Origin: Gammaproteobacteria bacterium
GTDB taxonomy: Bacteria > Pseudomonadota > Gammaproteobacteria > Arenicellales > Arenicellaceae
DNA length: 64,000 bases
Assembly (NCBI GenBank): GCA_013002025.1
Contig: JABDKW010000042.1
Span: forward strand, 1-64,000
Reading direction: 5' to 3'
Each line of letters begins with the position of its first letter. The stretch's first letter is position 1. Position numbers and translations under genes: made by a program. Under the pieces are notes generated by a model, which was not told the origin of the DNA, did no database searches, and was given only the letters and a program-made list of their open reading frames with translations. Of this stretch, positions 42,038-51,529 are shown piece by piece.

Positions 42038-44488
42038 CTAAATTTTAATACGCTCATTGGTCGGATCATAGAACGGCCGCAATGAAGCTGTCACCTCGAA
42101 GCGCTCACATTCCACCTCTATTTCAAAGCGCGCCTTGTCTAACCACTCTTTGCTTACGCCCTCTGGATTTTCTACATAGCCCATAGCGATAGTCGCGCCA
42201 ACCGTATGACCAAACATTGCCGAGGTCACTCTGCCGGCTATTTCACCATCGGCGATAATCGGTTCTTCGTGATAGCACAACGGCTCAGAATCGTGAAACC
42301 GTAACGCAACCAAGCGCTTAGTCAAAGGCGCTAACGCCTTTTGAGCTAATAGAGCCTCGCGCCCGATAAAACCGCCGGGTTTGTCAAAATCACTGGCAAA
42401 GCCAAGGCCAGCCTCCAGTGCCGTATCTTCATCAGTAATGTCATGCCCCCAATGCCGATAACTCTTCTCAATACGCAGTGAATTCATCGTGTGATAACCA
42501 TAGGGCTTGATGCCAAACTCAGTGCCCGCTTCAATAATAGCCTCAAATACGCTCGGCGCGTACTCAGTGGGTATATACAACTCCCAGCCAAGCTCGCCCA
42601 CATAGGTGATACGCGAAGCACGAACTTTCGCATAATGAACATCAATCTCGCGTGAGGTGGCAAATGGAAAACCGCCATGCGATAAATCGGCTCGGCTTAG
42701 CTTGACTAGCGTATCCCGTGACCGCGGTCCCATCACCGTCACGACGGCATAAGCAGAGGTCACATCAGTAATGACCACCATCTCATCGGCGGCGCGCTGG
42801 CGCTGCAACCATGCCATATCACGGGTCTGGCAGGCCACGCCTGAGACGATCAAAAACCGCTGTTCTGCGACGCGCGTCACCGTGACGTCGGCCTCGATGC
42901 CGCCGCGTTCATTGAGCCACTGTGTGTAGACTATCTTGCCCACCGGCACCGCCACATTATTGCTGCATACGCGATTCAAAAAGGTTTCTGCATCAGGGCC
43001 GTCAACCTGATATTTGGAGAACGAACTTTGATCAATCACGCCGACCCGGGTTCGCACCGCCTCATGTTCCGCGGCATTATTGGCAAACCAATTCTGGCGG
43101 CCATAAGAGTACCGGTAGTCCGCGGCCTGCCCTTCGTTGGCAAACCAATTAGCTCGCTCCCAGCCACTCTCAACGCCAAAGACCGCGCCCATGGCCGCTA
43201 ATTTGTCATGCAACACAGAGCGCCGCACACCGCGAGCAGTTTTATATTGCTTAAAGGGAAAATGAGTCTCGAACAGCAGACCTAGCGACTCTGTTGTGCG
43301 GTCATACAGATACGCTTGATTGGATTGAAACGGCAGGTTTCGCCGAATATCCACGTCCCATAAATCCTGCGGCGGGTGGCCGTGCTTAATCCAGCTAGCC
43401 AGCATCTTGCCCACTCCTCCGGCCGACTGAATGCCTACCGAATTAAAGCCGGCTGCTACAAAGTAGTTGCGGCATTCGGGCGCTTCACCCAGATGGTAGC
43501 GATCGTCCGGCGTAAACGATTCCGGCCCATTGAAAAATACCTGCAAGCCGGTCTCCGCCATTTGCGGTACTCGGTGCATGGCGGCTTCCAGATAGGGCGC
43601 CAGATGATCAAAATCTTCCGGCAGCTCGTCAAAACAAAAAGTCTCGGGAATGCCATTCATGCCCCAGGGCTTGGCATTCGGTTCAAACATGCCGACTAAA
43701 AGCTTGCCGGTATCTTCTTTGAAGTAACAATAGCCACCCGGGTCGCGCAGGGTGGGCAAGCCATTATCCAGTCCGCTGATTGGTTCAGTCACCACATAAA
43801 AGTGTTCTGCGGCATGCAACGGAATGTCGACGCCCGCCTGTTTGCCAAATTCCCGTGCCCACATACCGGCACAGTTCACCACATATTCAGCGCTGATCTC
43901 ACCGTGCTCGGTGACCACGCCGGCAACCCTGCCATGCTCCAGTTGCATGTCAGTCACCTTGGTGTTCTCAAATATCTGCACACCGCCCTGTCGCGCGCCG
44001 GCGGCCAAAGCCTGAGTGACATCCACCGGGCTGGTCATGCCATCCATTGGTAGGTGCACTGCACCGATCACATCATCAATATTGAGTAACGGCCACAGCT
44101 CCTGCGCCTGGTCAGGTTCAATCACATTGCAGGGGATGCCAGCTACCTTGGCCATCGACGCGCCGCGTTTGAGTTCTGCCAAACGCTCGACGTCAGTGGC
44201 CACGCTCAGCGAACCATTGCGGACGAAGCCGGCAGCCTGGCCGGTTTCGGCTTCCAAACTCTCGTACAGGTCGGCACTGTACTTGGCTAACATCGACATG
44301 CTGTACGTAGCCCGCAAGGTCGGCACCAGCCCCGCCGCATGCCAGGTGGTGCCGCTGGTCAGTTGTTTCCGCTCCAGTAACACAACATCATTGATACCAA
44401 GCTTGGCGAGGTGGTAGGCCACGCTGCAGCCGATAATGCCGCCACCAACGATAACGACCTGAGCCGACTGAGGGAGGGTTTTCGCCAT
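42038..44488 (-). CDS. FAD-dependent dimethylglycine/sarcosine dehydrogenase-like protein with GcvT domain
   Basis: 816-aa two-part enzyme. The N-terminal DAO-type flavin domain (VVIVGGGIIGCSVAYHLAKLG, then TSGTTWHAAGLVPTLRATYS with the likely covalent-flavin histidine) is followed by a linker and a C-terminal GcvT/folate-binding domain (GVIDQSSFSKYQVDGPDAETFLNRVCSNNV, YVGELGWELYIPTEYAPSVFEA, NSLRIEKSYRHWGHDITDEDTALEAGLGF). This layout belongs to dimethylglycine/sarcosine dehydrogenases, which oxidatively demethylate and pass the methylene group to tetrahydrofolate. Its exact methylamine substrate is open. The GcvT part is homologous to DmdA encoded 10 kb away. Start ATG 44488. Confidence 0.85.
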   Translation of the reverse strand: MAKTLPQSAQVVIVGGGIIGCSVAYHLAKLGINDVVLLERKQLTSGTTWHAAGLVPTLRATYSMSMLAKYSADLYESLEAETGQAAGFVRNGSLSVATDVERLAELKRGASMAKVAGIPCNVIEPDQAQELWPLLNIDDVIGAVHLPMDGMTSPVDVTQALAAGARQGGVQIFENTKVTDMQLEHGRVAGVVTEHGEISAEYVVNCAGMWAREFGKQAGVDIPLHAAEHFYVVTEPISGLDNGLPTLRDPGGYCYFKEDTGKLLVGMFEPNAKPWGMNGIPETFCFDELPEDFDHLAPYLEAAMHRVPQMAETGLQVFFNGPESFTPDDRYHLGEAPECRNYFVAAGFNSVGIQSAGGVGKMLASWIKHGHPPQDLWDVDIRRNLPFQSNQAYLYDRTTESLGLLFETHFPFKQYKTARGVRRSVLHDKLAAMGAVFGVESGWERANWFANEGQAADYRYSYGRQNWFANNAAEHEAVRTRVGVIDQSSFSKYQVDGPDAETFLNRVCSNNVAVPVGKIVYTQWLNERGGIEADVTVTRVAEQRFLIVSGVACQTRDMAWLQRQRAADEMVVITDVTSAYAVVTVMGPRSRDTLVKLSRADLSHGGFPFATSREIDVHYAKVRASRITYVGELGWELYIPTEYAPSVFEAIIEAGTEFGIKPYGYHTMNSLRIEKSYRHWGHDITDEDTALEAGLGFASDFDKPGGFIGREALLAQKALAPLTKRLVALRFHDSEPLCYHEEPIIADGEIAGRVTSAMFGHTVGATIAMGYVENPEGVSKEWLDKARFEIEVECERFEVTASLRPFYDPTNERIKI

Positions 44489-44700
44489 GGGTAAAGCCCT
44501 ACGGTTAATGTAATTGTTATGAATATTTTCTATATTCCAGATTATCGTGTGAAATTATAGTATATTTTTTCATGTTCATTGAGCGCAGTCGCCAGAACGG
44601 GTGGCTCTCGCGCTGGCCCCGATGGCGGCCCGTTCCTGCTGCATCGCAGCCCGTCTCCGGTTACTATGGCCGCCACCAGATTTAATCACTCCATAGCCTC

Positions 44701-46002
44701 ATGCGTTTGACTGTTTTTATCATTGCTAGCTATTTATTTACCACTGTTGCTAACGCCAGCGAGGTCGTGCCCGCCAATGTTTCCCTCAGCGAGAACGATC
44801 GCACATTAATGGCCTGGGTGGACTCTCATGCTAATGCCATCCTGGAAGAACTACGACAGCACGTAGACCTCAACACTGGCACCGCGAATATCGCCGGCCT
44901 TGATCAATACCGTGAGCGCCTGCAAAGCGATTTGGAACAGCTCGGTTTCGCCACCCAAACCCATGCTTCGGCAGCCCAAGCGATTCTCACCTGCGGCGGC
45001 GGTCAGATGCAGTTTGCTGACCACCTGATTGCGCGCCGGCAGGGCGGCAACGGCCCGCGCCTATTGCTCAACGGGCATATGGACACGGTATTCCCGCACG
45101 ATGATGAATTTCAGAAATTGATGGTGAGTGAAGACGGCACACTGGCCGGCCCCGGAGTTGCCGATATGAAGGGCGGCATCGTGATAATGCTGAATGCGCT
45201 GCGCGCATTGAATGCACAAGGTCTGCTCAAGGATGTCAACCTCACTGTGCTTCTTAACAGCGATGAAGAAATTGGCTCTCTAGGCTCCCGGCCATTAATT
45301 GAAGAACTTGCGCGCGAACATGACATCGGATTGGTCTTTGAAGGCTCCTGGGGCAACACCGTGACTCGTGCCCGCAAAGGTCTTGGTCAGGCTCGCTTGG
45401 TGGTACGTGGCCGTGAGTCCCACGCCGGTGGCGCTCACCCTGATGGCGTTTCAGCTAACCTTGAACTGGCGCAAAAAATAGTCGAAATTGAGCAACTCAC
45501 CGATTATGAAAAACAAACCACGGTCAACACCGGGGTGATGCGTGGCGGTGAGAAACGCAACACGGTAGCGGGCTGCGCCGACGCGTATATTGATATGCGC
45601 TTCCCTGATCAGGCCGCAGGCGAGCAGTTGCAAAAAGGCATTAAACGAGTTGCGGCCAAGCAATTTGTGCACAACCCCAACCACCCTGAGCTGCCGATCA
45701 CGGAGTACTGGTCGGTATTGCATCGGCCGGTGAAACCCGCGGATCGAAAGGTAGATGAGCTAATTGCTCTGGCAATGGGCTATTCAGTACTGATTGGCGA
45801 ACCCATCACAGGTACGCGATATTCCGGCGGTGGCACGGACGGTTCCATTGCTCAGGCAGTTGGATTACCCACCATGGATAGTCTGGGAATCGATGGCGAC
45901 GGTGCGCATTCCTCGCGCGAGACCGCCACTGTGAAAAGTCTGATCGCGCGCACCAAGTTAGTTGCGGTTTTGATGGCGCATTTGCTCGTGCAGTCGGAGT
46001 AA
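44701..46002 (+). CDS. Secreted M20-family zinc peptidase (CPG2-like)
   Basis: 433-aa exported metallopeptidase. Signal peptide about residues 1-19 (TVFIIASYLFTTVANAS). The M20 metal ligands are visible: His in NGHMDTVFPHDD, bridging Asp in GPGVADMKGGIV, Glu pair in NSDEEIGSLGS, and the C-terminal His in GDGAHSSRETATV. The dimerisation lid is in the middle (VRGRESHAGGAHPDGVSANLEL). It resembles glutamate carboxypeptidase (CPG2), which removes C-terminal glutamate from folates and peptides, so a role in scavenging is possible. Start ATG 44701; divergent from the flavoprotein gene. Confidence 0.88.
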   Translation: MRLTVFIIASYLFTTVANASEVVPANVSLSENDRTLMAWVDSHANAILEELRQHVDLNTGTANIAGLDQYRERLQSDLEQLGFATQTHASAAQAILTCGGGQMQFADHLIARRQGGNGPRLLLNGHMDTVFPHDDEFQKLMVSEDGTLAGPGVADMKGGIVIMLNALRALNAQGLLKDVNLTVLLNSDEEIGSLGSRPLIEELAREHDIGLVFEGSWGNTVTRARKGLGQARLVVRGRESHAGGAHPDGVSANLELAQKIVEIEQLTDYEKQTTVNTGVMRGGEKRNTVAGCADAYIDMRFPDQAAGEQLQKGIKRVAAKQFVHNPNHPELPITEYWSVLHRPVKPADRKVDELIALAMGYSVLIGEPITGTRYSGGGTDGSIAQAVGLPTMDSLGIDGDGAHSSRETATVKSLIARTKLVAVLMAHLLVQSE

Positions 46003-46041
46003 TTTTTGCGGCTAAGCCAAAGTGTGAATCCAAGATGACAC

Positions 46042-47298
46042 TTACAGAGGCAAAACCACCGTTTTTCCTCCCGGCAGAGGTATCACAAAAAAGTCAGTCT
46101 CAAGAGGCAACCCTGAGCCCTCCACTGCGCCAATATCACAGGTGCTCTTACCGCGCTCAATGCCCCGCTGGTCAGTGCCATTTACCGGCGCGGCCTGGCA
46201 AGCCGCTACATCACCGGCACCGATCAACCCGGAATCTGCCAACGGCAAATGCGTTGGCGTGGGGCCGCCATTGTTAGCCAAAGGGCCGAGCATCGGGTCA
46301 CCGGATGCAATACCGGTACAACTATCGTCTTCAATCCAGTTATTGCTGCCCCCAACAGCCGTAAAATTACAGTCGCGACCACCGGCGCTGGTGATAACGT
46401 TATTAGCCATCAAGTCAATCGAGCTAAAATCATCACCGAGATAAAGGCCCCCAGCACCATTGGGCGCTTGATTGTCCTTTACTGTCACATTCGTTAAAAG
46501 CGCACTACTTGAACCTTTCATGTAGATGCCTCCACCTAAGCCTCCAATTTCGCCGACACCCACAACAGCAACATTACCCGACAAAGTTGAGTTGGCCAGG
46601 ATGACGTCTGTGCTGCCAGAGGTCAGATTGATACCAGCACCATAGCGGGCCCGGTTATTGTCAATGCTCGTGCCAATGATATTTAAATTAACAGAATGGT
46701 TGGCGCTGATAGCGCCACCCCTTAGGTTAGCGCTGTTGCTACTGAATACGCTATTGGAAATAGTTGGGTCAGTTACATTGTTTAAATAAACCGCACCACC
46801 GCTAAACGCATAATTGTCAGAAAAATTGCAGGCATCAAGAGTAAGGTTAGTGACCTCATGAGCATAAATCGCACCTCCTCCTGAAATATAGCTACCGTTC
46901 TGCAGAGTTAATCCACTGAGCGACACATAATCGGCCCTGACATCGAAAATTTGGTTACTGTCGTTTCCGCTGATCGCCAAAGTGTCGGCGCCAGGACCGG
47001 TGATATCTACCGGACTTTCAATCTCAATTTTGCTCCCAAGTGTAATTACGCCAGTTAAACTCGGTGCAAACTGGATGGTATCGTTGCTGCCAAACGCATC
47101 ACCGCCAGGATTGGCGCAACCTGGCTCAAGGCTAATACCGCTGTTGACGCTAGTAATGGCGTCGCGCAGGGTACAGCCCGTGCCGTCATCCAGCAGCGTA
47201 TTAACCGTAATCGTCGCCGCCTGCGAGGCAGGCGTTAGGAGTGCCTGGCCGATGGCCAGGGTAAGGCAGGATCGCTGAAAATTATTAAGTGGTGGCAT
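46042..47298 (-). CDS. Secreted right-handed parallel beta-helix protein (CSLREA/choice-of-anchor Q type)
   Basis: 418-aa exported protein: signal peptide 1-27 (MPPLNNFQRS ... ASQA), a CSLREA-like N-terminal motif (GTGCTLRDAITSVNSG) and many beta-helix coils of the form N-x-A-x-x-x-G-G-A-I-Y (SGGGAIYAHEVTNLTLDAC, SGGAVYLNNVTDPTISNS, GGAISANHSVN, GAGGLYLGDD). The region DPMLGPLANNGGPTPTHLPL is characteristic of choice-of-anchor Q proteins. It ends FFVIPLPGGKTVVLPL, a short hydrophobic tail that could be a sorting tag. Function is unknown; such proteins are outer-surface or secreted adhesin-like. AGGGGA supports ATG 47298; TTG 47349 is rejected. Confidence 0.85.
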   Translation of the reverse strand: MPPLNNFQRSCLTLAIGQALLTPASQAATITVNTLLDDGTGCTLRDAITSVNSGISLEPGCANPGGDAFGSNDTIQFAPSLTGVITLGSKIEIESPVDITGPGADTLAISGNDSNQIFDVRADYVSLSGLTLQNGSYISGGGAIYAHEVTNLTLDACNFSDNYAFSGGAVYLNNVTDPTISNSVFSSNSANLRGGAISANHSVNLNIIGTSIDNNRARYGAGINLTSGSTDVILANSTLSGNVAVVGVGEIGGLGGGIYMKGSSSALLTNVTVKDNQAPNGAGGLYLGDDFSSIDLMANNVITSAGGRDCNFTAVGGSNNWIEDDSCTGIASGDPMLGPLANNGGPTPTHLPLADSGLIGAGDVAACQAAPVNGTDQRGIERGKSTCDIGAVEGSGLPLETDFFVIPLPGGKTVVLPL

Positions 47299-47440
47299 GT
47301 CGTCCCCTATCCAAATATGACGAACCCATGGTTCGTTCGTGTTACGCAACAGCTAACGAATCCGAAACACACGCTCCGTCTCCGATGCTTCCTTTATGTC
47401 CCATCCCCAAAGAGCCGCGACTTGGTGCCGCTCCTTTGTT

Positions 47441-47461
47441 ATAGCCGTTGACGACGGCTAT
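47441..47461. other. Hairpin downstream of dmdB
   Basis: atagccgt and acggctat form a perfect 8-bp stem around a 5-nt loop, 56 bp past the dmdB stop. There is no T-run on the minus strand after it, so it is at best a weak or Rho-aided terminator of the dmd operon, or an RNA stabiliser. Confidence 0.35.
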
Positions 47462-47516
47462 GAATTAAACACTAATGTAATAACTCCACTATGTCCAGCG
47501 CCCAGCTCATGCGAGG

Positions 47517-49157
47517 CTATCCGTTAGCATTACATCTGTCTCGCAACACATTTTTTTGAATCTTGCCGGTGGCCGTTTTTGGCAGGGCGCCGAATACAAT
47601 GCGCTTCGGCTTCTTAAAACGGGCCATATTATCGGCGCAAAATTGAATTAATTCCGCTTCGGTCACTTCCTGCCCCACCTTGGTCTCGATAAAAGCGCAG
47701 GGCACTTCGCCCCATTTATCATCCGCCATGGCCACCACCGCCGCCTCGCCGACTGCGGGATGCTTGTACAGTGTATTCTCCACTTCCACCGAGGATATGT
47801 TTTCGCCCCCTGAAATGATGATGTCCTTGGCGCGATCCTTGACCTGTATATAACCGTCCGGGTGTACTACGGCCAGATCGCCGCTGCGAAACCAACCATC
47901 CTTAAAGGCCTTGGCGGTTTCAGCATCGTCCTTCAGATAGCCCTTCATCATGGTGTTGCCGCGCATGACCAGCTCGCCCATGGTCTCACCGTCGTGCGGC
48001 ACCGGCATATCGCTTGCTTCGTCAAATACATCCACCGCCTCCATCATGGCAAAGCGCACACCCTGGCGAGATTTCAACTCGGCCTGTGTTTCGGGGCTTT
48101 GCTGATCCCACCAGGGTTGCGGTGCGGCCTGCAAAATATGGCCGTAACTCTCCGTCAGGCCATACACGTGCATTACATCAAATCCGTAATCGGCCATGCT
48201 CTGTAACACACTGGCCGGCGGCGGGGCGCCGGCGGTCATGGCATGAATGGTGCGGTCAAACGTCTTCTGTTCTTCAGCCGGGGCGTTGGCCAGCATATTC
48301 AACACAATGGGTGCGCCACCAAAATGCGTAATATTGTGTTGCTCGACCAAATCAAAAAACAGTTTTGGGGTAAAGGCACGTACGCATACAACCGTGGCCG
48401 CCAATGCCGTCATGGTCCAGGCGTGACCCCAACCATTGCAGTGAAACATCGGCACTGTGTAAAGATATCTTGGGCTGTGTGGCAGGCTCCAGGAGGTCAC
48501 CGTACCCAGACTCATCAGATAGGAGCCGCGATGGTGATACACCACGCCCTTGGGTCGGCCCGTGGTGCCTGAGGTATAGTTTAAAGACAGCGCCTGCCAC
48601 TCATCCGAGGGGGCCTGACATGTGAAATCATCATCACCCTGCGCTAGCAACTCCTCGTATGTAATGTAGTCCAGATTGTCGGGCAACTCAGCCTGCTCTT
48701 CCGGCGCCGCAAACTCGTCATCAATCAGCACAATATCGGGCTGGTGCTTAGCACTCTGCAGAGCCTGCGCCAACACCGGCCACAGACCGCGATCTACAAT
48801 AAACACGCGCGACTCAGCATGGTCGATGATATAGGCAACGGTGTCTGCATCGAGTCGTGTATTAATGGTATTCAACACGCCGCCAGCCATGCCCACCGAG
48901 AAATGACTCTCAAACATCTCAGGCGTGTTATAGGCGAAAATAGAAACCGTCTCGTTTTTTCCCACACCGCGTGCTTTAAGAGCGCTGGCAACCTTGCGGC
49001 AGCGTTGCCGCGTTTGTGCCCATGTATAGTGCCGGTCGTTATAGATCAGCGAGCTCTGCTCAGGGTAGATATCGGCGGTACGCTCCAAAAACGACAGCGG
49101 CGTGAGTGGCACAAAGTTTGCGTCATTCTGCGACAGTTGATCGTATTCGATTGGCAT
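47517..49157 (-). CDS. dmdB: Acyl-CoA ligase, probable methylmercaptopropionate-CoA ligase
   Basis: 546-aa adenylate-forming enzyme. P-loop LNYTSGTTGRPKGVVYHH (about 180-200), MFHCNGWGHAW, adenylation signature YGLTESYGH, GWFRSGDLAVVHPDGYIQVKDRAKDIIISGGENISSVE and the C-terminal lysine in PKTATGKIQK. DmdB enzymes are this size and class and convert methylmercaptopropionate (MMPA) to its CoA thioester after DmdA. The sequence alone cannot separate it from a medium-chain acyl-CoA ligase. The assignment rests on it being the last gene of the dmdC-dmdA operon. It lies 24 bp after the hydratase gene. Start ATG 49157. Confidence 0.8.
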   Translation of the reverse strand: MPIEYDQLSQNDANFVPLTPLSFLERTADIYPEQSSLIYNDRHYTWAQTRQRCRKVASALKARGVGKNETVSIFAYNTPEMFESHFSVGMAGGVLNTINTRLDADTVAYIIDHAESRVFIVDRGLWPVLAQALQSAKHQPDIVLIDDEFAAPEEQAELPDNLDYITYEELLAQGDDDFTCQAPSDEWQALSLNYTSGTTGRPKGVVYHHRGSYLMSLGTVTSWSLPHSPRYLYTVPMFHCNGWGHAWTMTALAATVVCVRAFTPKLFFDLVEQHNITHFGGAPIVLNMLANAPAEEQKTFDRTIHAMTAGAPPPASVLQSMADYGFDVMHVYGLTESYGHILQAAPQPWWDQQSPETQAELKSRQGVRFAMMEAVDVFDEASDMPVPHDGETMGELVMRGNTMMKGYLKDDAETAKAFKDGWFRSGDLAVVHPDGYIQVKDRAKDIIISGGENISSVEVENTLYKHPAVGEAAVVAMADDKWGEVPCAFIETKVGQEVTEAELIQFCADNMARFKKPKRIVFGALPKTATGKIQKNVLRDRCNANG

Positions 49158-49181
49158 CGCCAGACCCTCCGGGGTAGAAAA

Positions 49182-51491
49182 TTAGTTTTGTACTGTGGTG
49201 CCGGTATCCAGCATCGAGGTAATGCGCTCGCGGGTGGCGTCAGTGCCAGCCAAAGTGAGAAATGCACGACGCTCGGCATCGTAAAAATCCTGTTCGCTGG
49301 CCGTCGTCCCGGGCGCGATCTCACCACCGGTGACAATGCGCGCCAGCTCGGTCGCCACCACCACATTGTGCGGCGTCAGCTTGCCCGCAGCATGGGCTTT
49401 ATCCAACCATTCGCACATCGCTTCAAATACTGGCTCGCCGGGTAGGGCCAGCTCAGGGCGGTCAAAGTTTAGTTGCTGAGAATCGTCGTTTTCTACCGCA
49501 GTGATGGCGTCCAACGCAGCCGGCAACAAACGGTCACGATTACTCAAGTATCGATCATTGTCGCGCAGCATTGCTTGTTCGCGCGCCAATACTGGCGAGC
49601 TACAGGTGCGGCCATAGCCCAGATTCATAAAGGCTTTCCAACTGGCTTCGCTGATGTCGTCTGCGCACCCCAGCTTTTCGACCCAGCGATACAGCGTTTC
49701 CTTGCAACCGCCGCCGCCGGGGATTACGCCCACGCCGGACTCCACCAGACCCATGGTCGAGTTGGCATGGCAAATCACCTGCTTGGAATGCAGCACCACT
49801 TCAAATCCACCACCCAGCGACATGCCCACCGGCGCACAAACGACCGGAAAATCCGCGCTCGCCATGCGATGTACGGTCTGCTGAAAATGCGCCAGAAACT
49901 GGTCCAGACCTGGCATATCTTCGGCTTCAAAAAAGCGCCGTACCGCCTGCAGATTTACTCCGCAGGAGAAATGCTGCGCATCGTTGTGCACAATTAAGCC
50001 GCGCATGCCGTCGCGGTCAACATGGTCTAGCGCATCGGCCAGAATCGCCATGGAATCCGCGTCCAACGCATTGGCCTTGCTGTGAAACTCGACTAAGGCC
50101 ACGCCTTCAAGGTCAAACCAGCTGGCCACTTCGCAGGTGTTGTTGGGCGTCAGTGTTCGGCGCTTTTCATTAAACCGCATAACCCCCTGCGGCCGCTGAA
50201 TGGGCTGCCAGCCGCCGCCGAATTTTCGTACCTGCAACACACCGTTGTCGACCCGGTAGAAACTCGAGCCTGACGCTTCGGCCAAAAACGGCGGCACATC
50301 CATGCCATCTGCCTGTAAGCGCTCAATAAAATAGTCCACCCCAATCTCATCGATCAGCGCAAACGGGCCTTTTATCCAGTTGTAACCGAGCTTCATGGCA
50401 TCGTCGACACCCAGCGGGTCCTCACCCACCTCGGGAATCAGCGAAGCGGCATAGCTCAGGGTGCGCGACAATACGCGCCAGGCAAACTGCCCGTACAATC
50501 CATCATCCTGCAACAGGTGTATCACACCCTCTTTTTCTGCCTTATCCGCCAATGCGATGCTCAATCGCTCTGCTTTAGCGTAGTTACCAGTGGCGAGGTC
50601 GATGACTTCGCGGCCGTTTTCTGCATCGCGGTAAAAGCCCTGCCCCGATTTATTACCGGTCTGCCCATTGGCAATCATCTCCACCATCAAAGGTAGCTTG
50701 CCCGCCTCACGCTGAAAGGCATCGGATTCAGGCAGCGTATTCACCAGACTCTGTGCCACATCCGACATCAAGTCGATACCAATCAAATCATACAAACCGA
50801 ACACGCCGGTTTTTGGGATGCCCATCGGCCGCCCGAAAATCGCGTCTGCCTGGGTCGGGCTCAAGCCCATGTCATTGGCTGCGTGCAACGCGCATTGAAT
50901 GGCAAAGCAGCCAACGCGGTTACCCAGAAAGCCCGGTGTATCACGACAGTCGATGACGCCCTTGCCCAGCTGTTGGTCACAGAATTCACCAAGCTCCTGC
51001 ATAACTTCATCGGCTGTGTCTTCACCGCGCACCAGTTCCAGCAGGGGCATAAAGCGCACCGGGTTGAAAAAATGGGTGATGGCAAAGCGCTCGCGAAAGC
51101 TAGTCGGCATGTCTTCCACCAGTAATTTAATCGGGATGCTGGAAGTGTTGGAACTGATCAAAGCCCGATCATGACAGACTTCATCTAATTGTTTATAAAG
51201 GGTTTTTTTAATGTCCAGGCGCTCCACCACCGCTTCGGCCACCCAGTCGCAATCGGCCAATTCGGCAAAATTATCGCGTGTGTTCCCTAAGTGAATGTAC
51301 TTTTCGTAGTCGGCACTCATTAAGCCTTCAGTCTCGCGCAAGCGCTCCAGACCGCGCTCTGCCAACGCATTAGGATTATCTTCACCAGGCAAATCCAGCA
51401 ACCACACTTCGATGCCGGCATTGGCTACCTGCCCAGCGATGCCGGACCCCATGGTGCCTGCACCAATCACTGCTACTTTTTTAATCGTCAT
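49182..51491 (-). CDS. Bifunctional 3-hydroxyacyl-CoA dehydrogenase / enoyl-CoA hydratase
   Basis: 769-aa fusion with dehydrogenase first and hydratase last, the FadN-like order. NAD site KVAVIGAGTMGSGIAGQVANAGIEVWLLD, catalytic His in ITHFFNPVRFMPLLELVRG, then C-terminal domains. The crotonase part is at about residues 460-700 with GGGFEVVLHSKQVICHANSTMGLVESGVGVIPGGGG including the likely acidic residue. In the DMSP pathway a crotonase (DmdD or the AcuH type) hydrates methylthioacryloyl-CoA and releases methanethiol. In this operon this protein is the only crotonase, so it is the natural candidate for that step, although ordinary beta-oxidation is possible. 38 bp after the hydrolase gene. 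Start ATG 51491. Confidence 0.85.
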   Translation of the reverse strand: MTIKKVAVIGAGTMGSGIAGQVANAGIEVWLLDLPGEDNPNALAERGLERLRETEGLMSADYEKYIHLGNTRDNFAELADCDWVAEAVVERLDIKKTLYKQLDEVCHDRALISSNTSSIPIKLLVEDMPTSFRERFAITHFFNPVRFMPLLELVRGEDTADEVMQELGEFCDQQLGKGVIDCRDTPGFLGNRVGCFAIQCALHAANDMGLSPTQADAIFGRPMGIPKTGVFGLYDLIGIDLMSDVAQSLVNTLPESDAFQREAGKLPLMVEMIANGQTGNKSGQGFYRDAENGREVIDLATGNYAKAERLSIALADKAEKEGVIHLLQDDGLYGQFAWRVLSRTLSYAASLIPEVGEDPLGVDDAMKLGYNWIKGPFALIDEIGVDYFIERLQADGMDVPPFLAEASGSSFYRVDNGVLQVRKFGGGWQPIQRPQGVMRFNEKRRTLTPNNTCEVASWFDLEGVALVEFHSKANALDADSMAILADALDHVDRDGMRGLIVHNDAQHFSCGVNLQAVRRFFEAEDMPGLDQFLAHFQQTVHRMASADFPVVCAPVGMSLGGGFEVVLHSKQVICHANSTMGLVESGVGVIPGGGGCKETLYRWVEKLGCADDISEASWKAFMNLGYGRTCSSPVLAREQAMLRDNDRYLSNRDRLLPAALDAITAVENDDSQQLNFDRPELALPGEPVFEAMCEWLDKAHAAGKLTPHNVVVATELARIVTGGEIAPGTTASEQDFYDAERRAFLTLAGTDATRERITSMLDTGTTVQN

Positions 51492-51529
51492 TTTTAAAGG
51501 CCAATATTCGTTGTTCGTACTGGTTTCGT

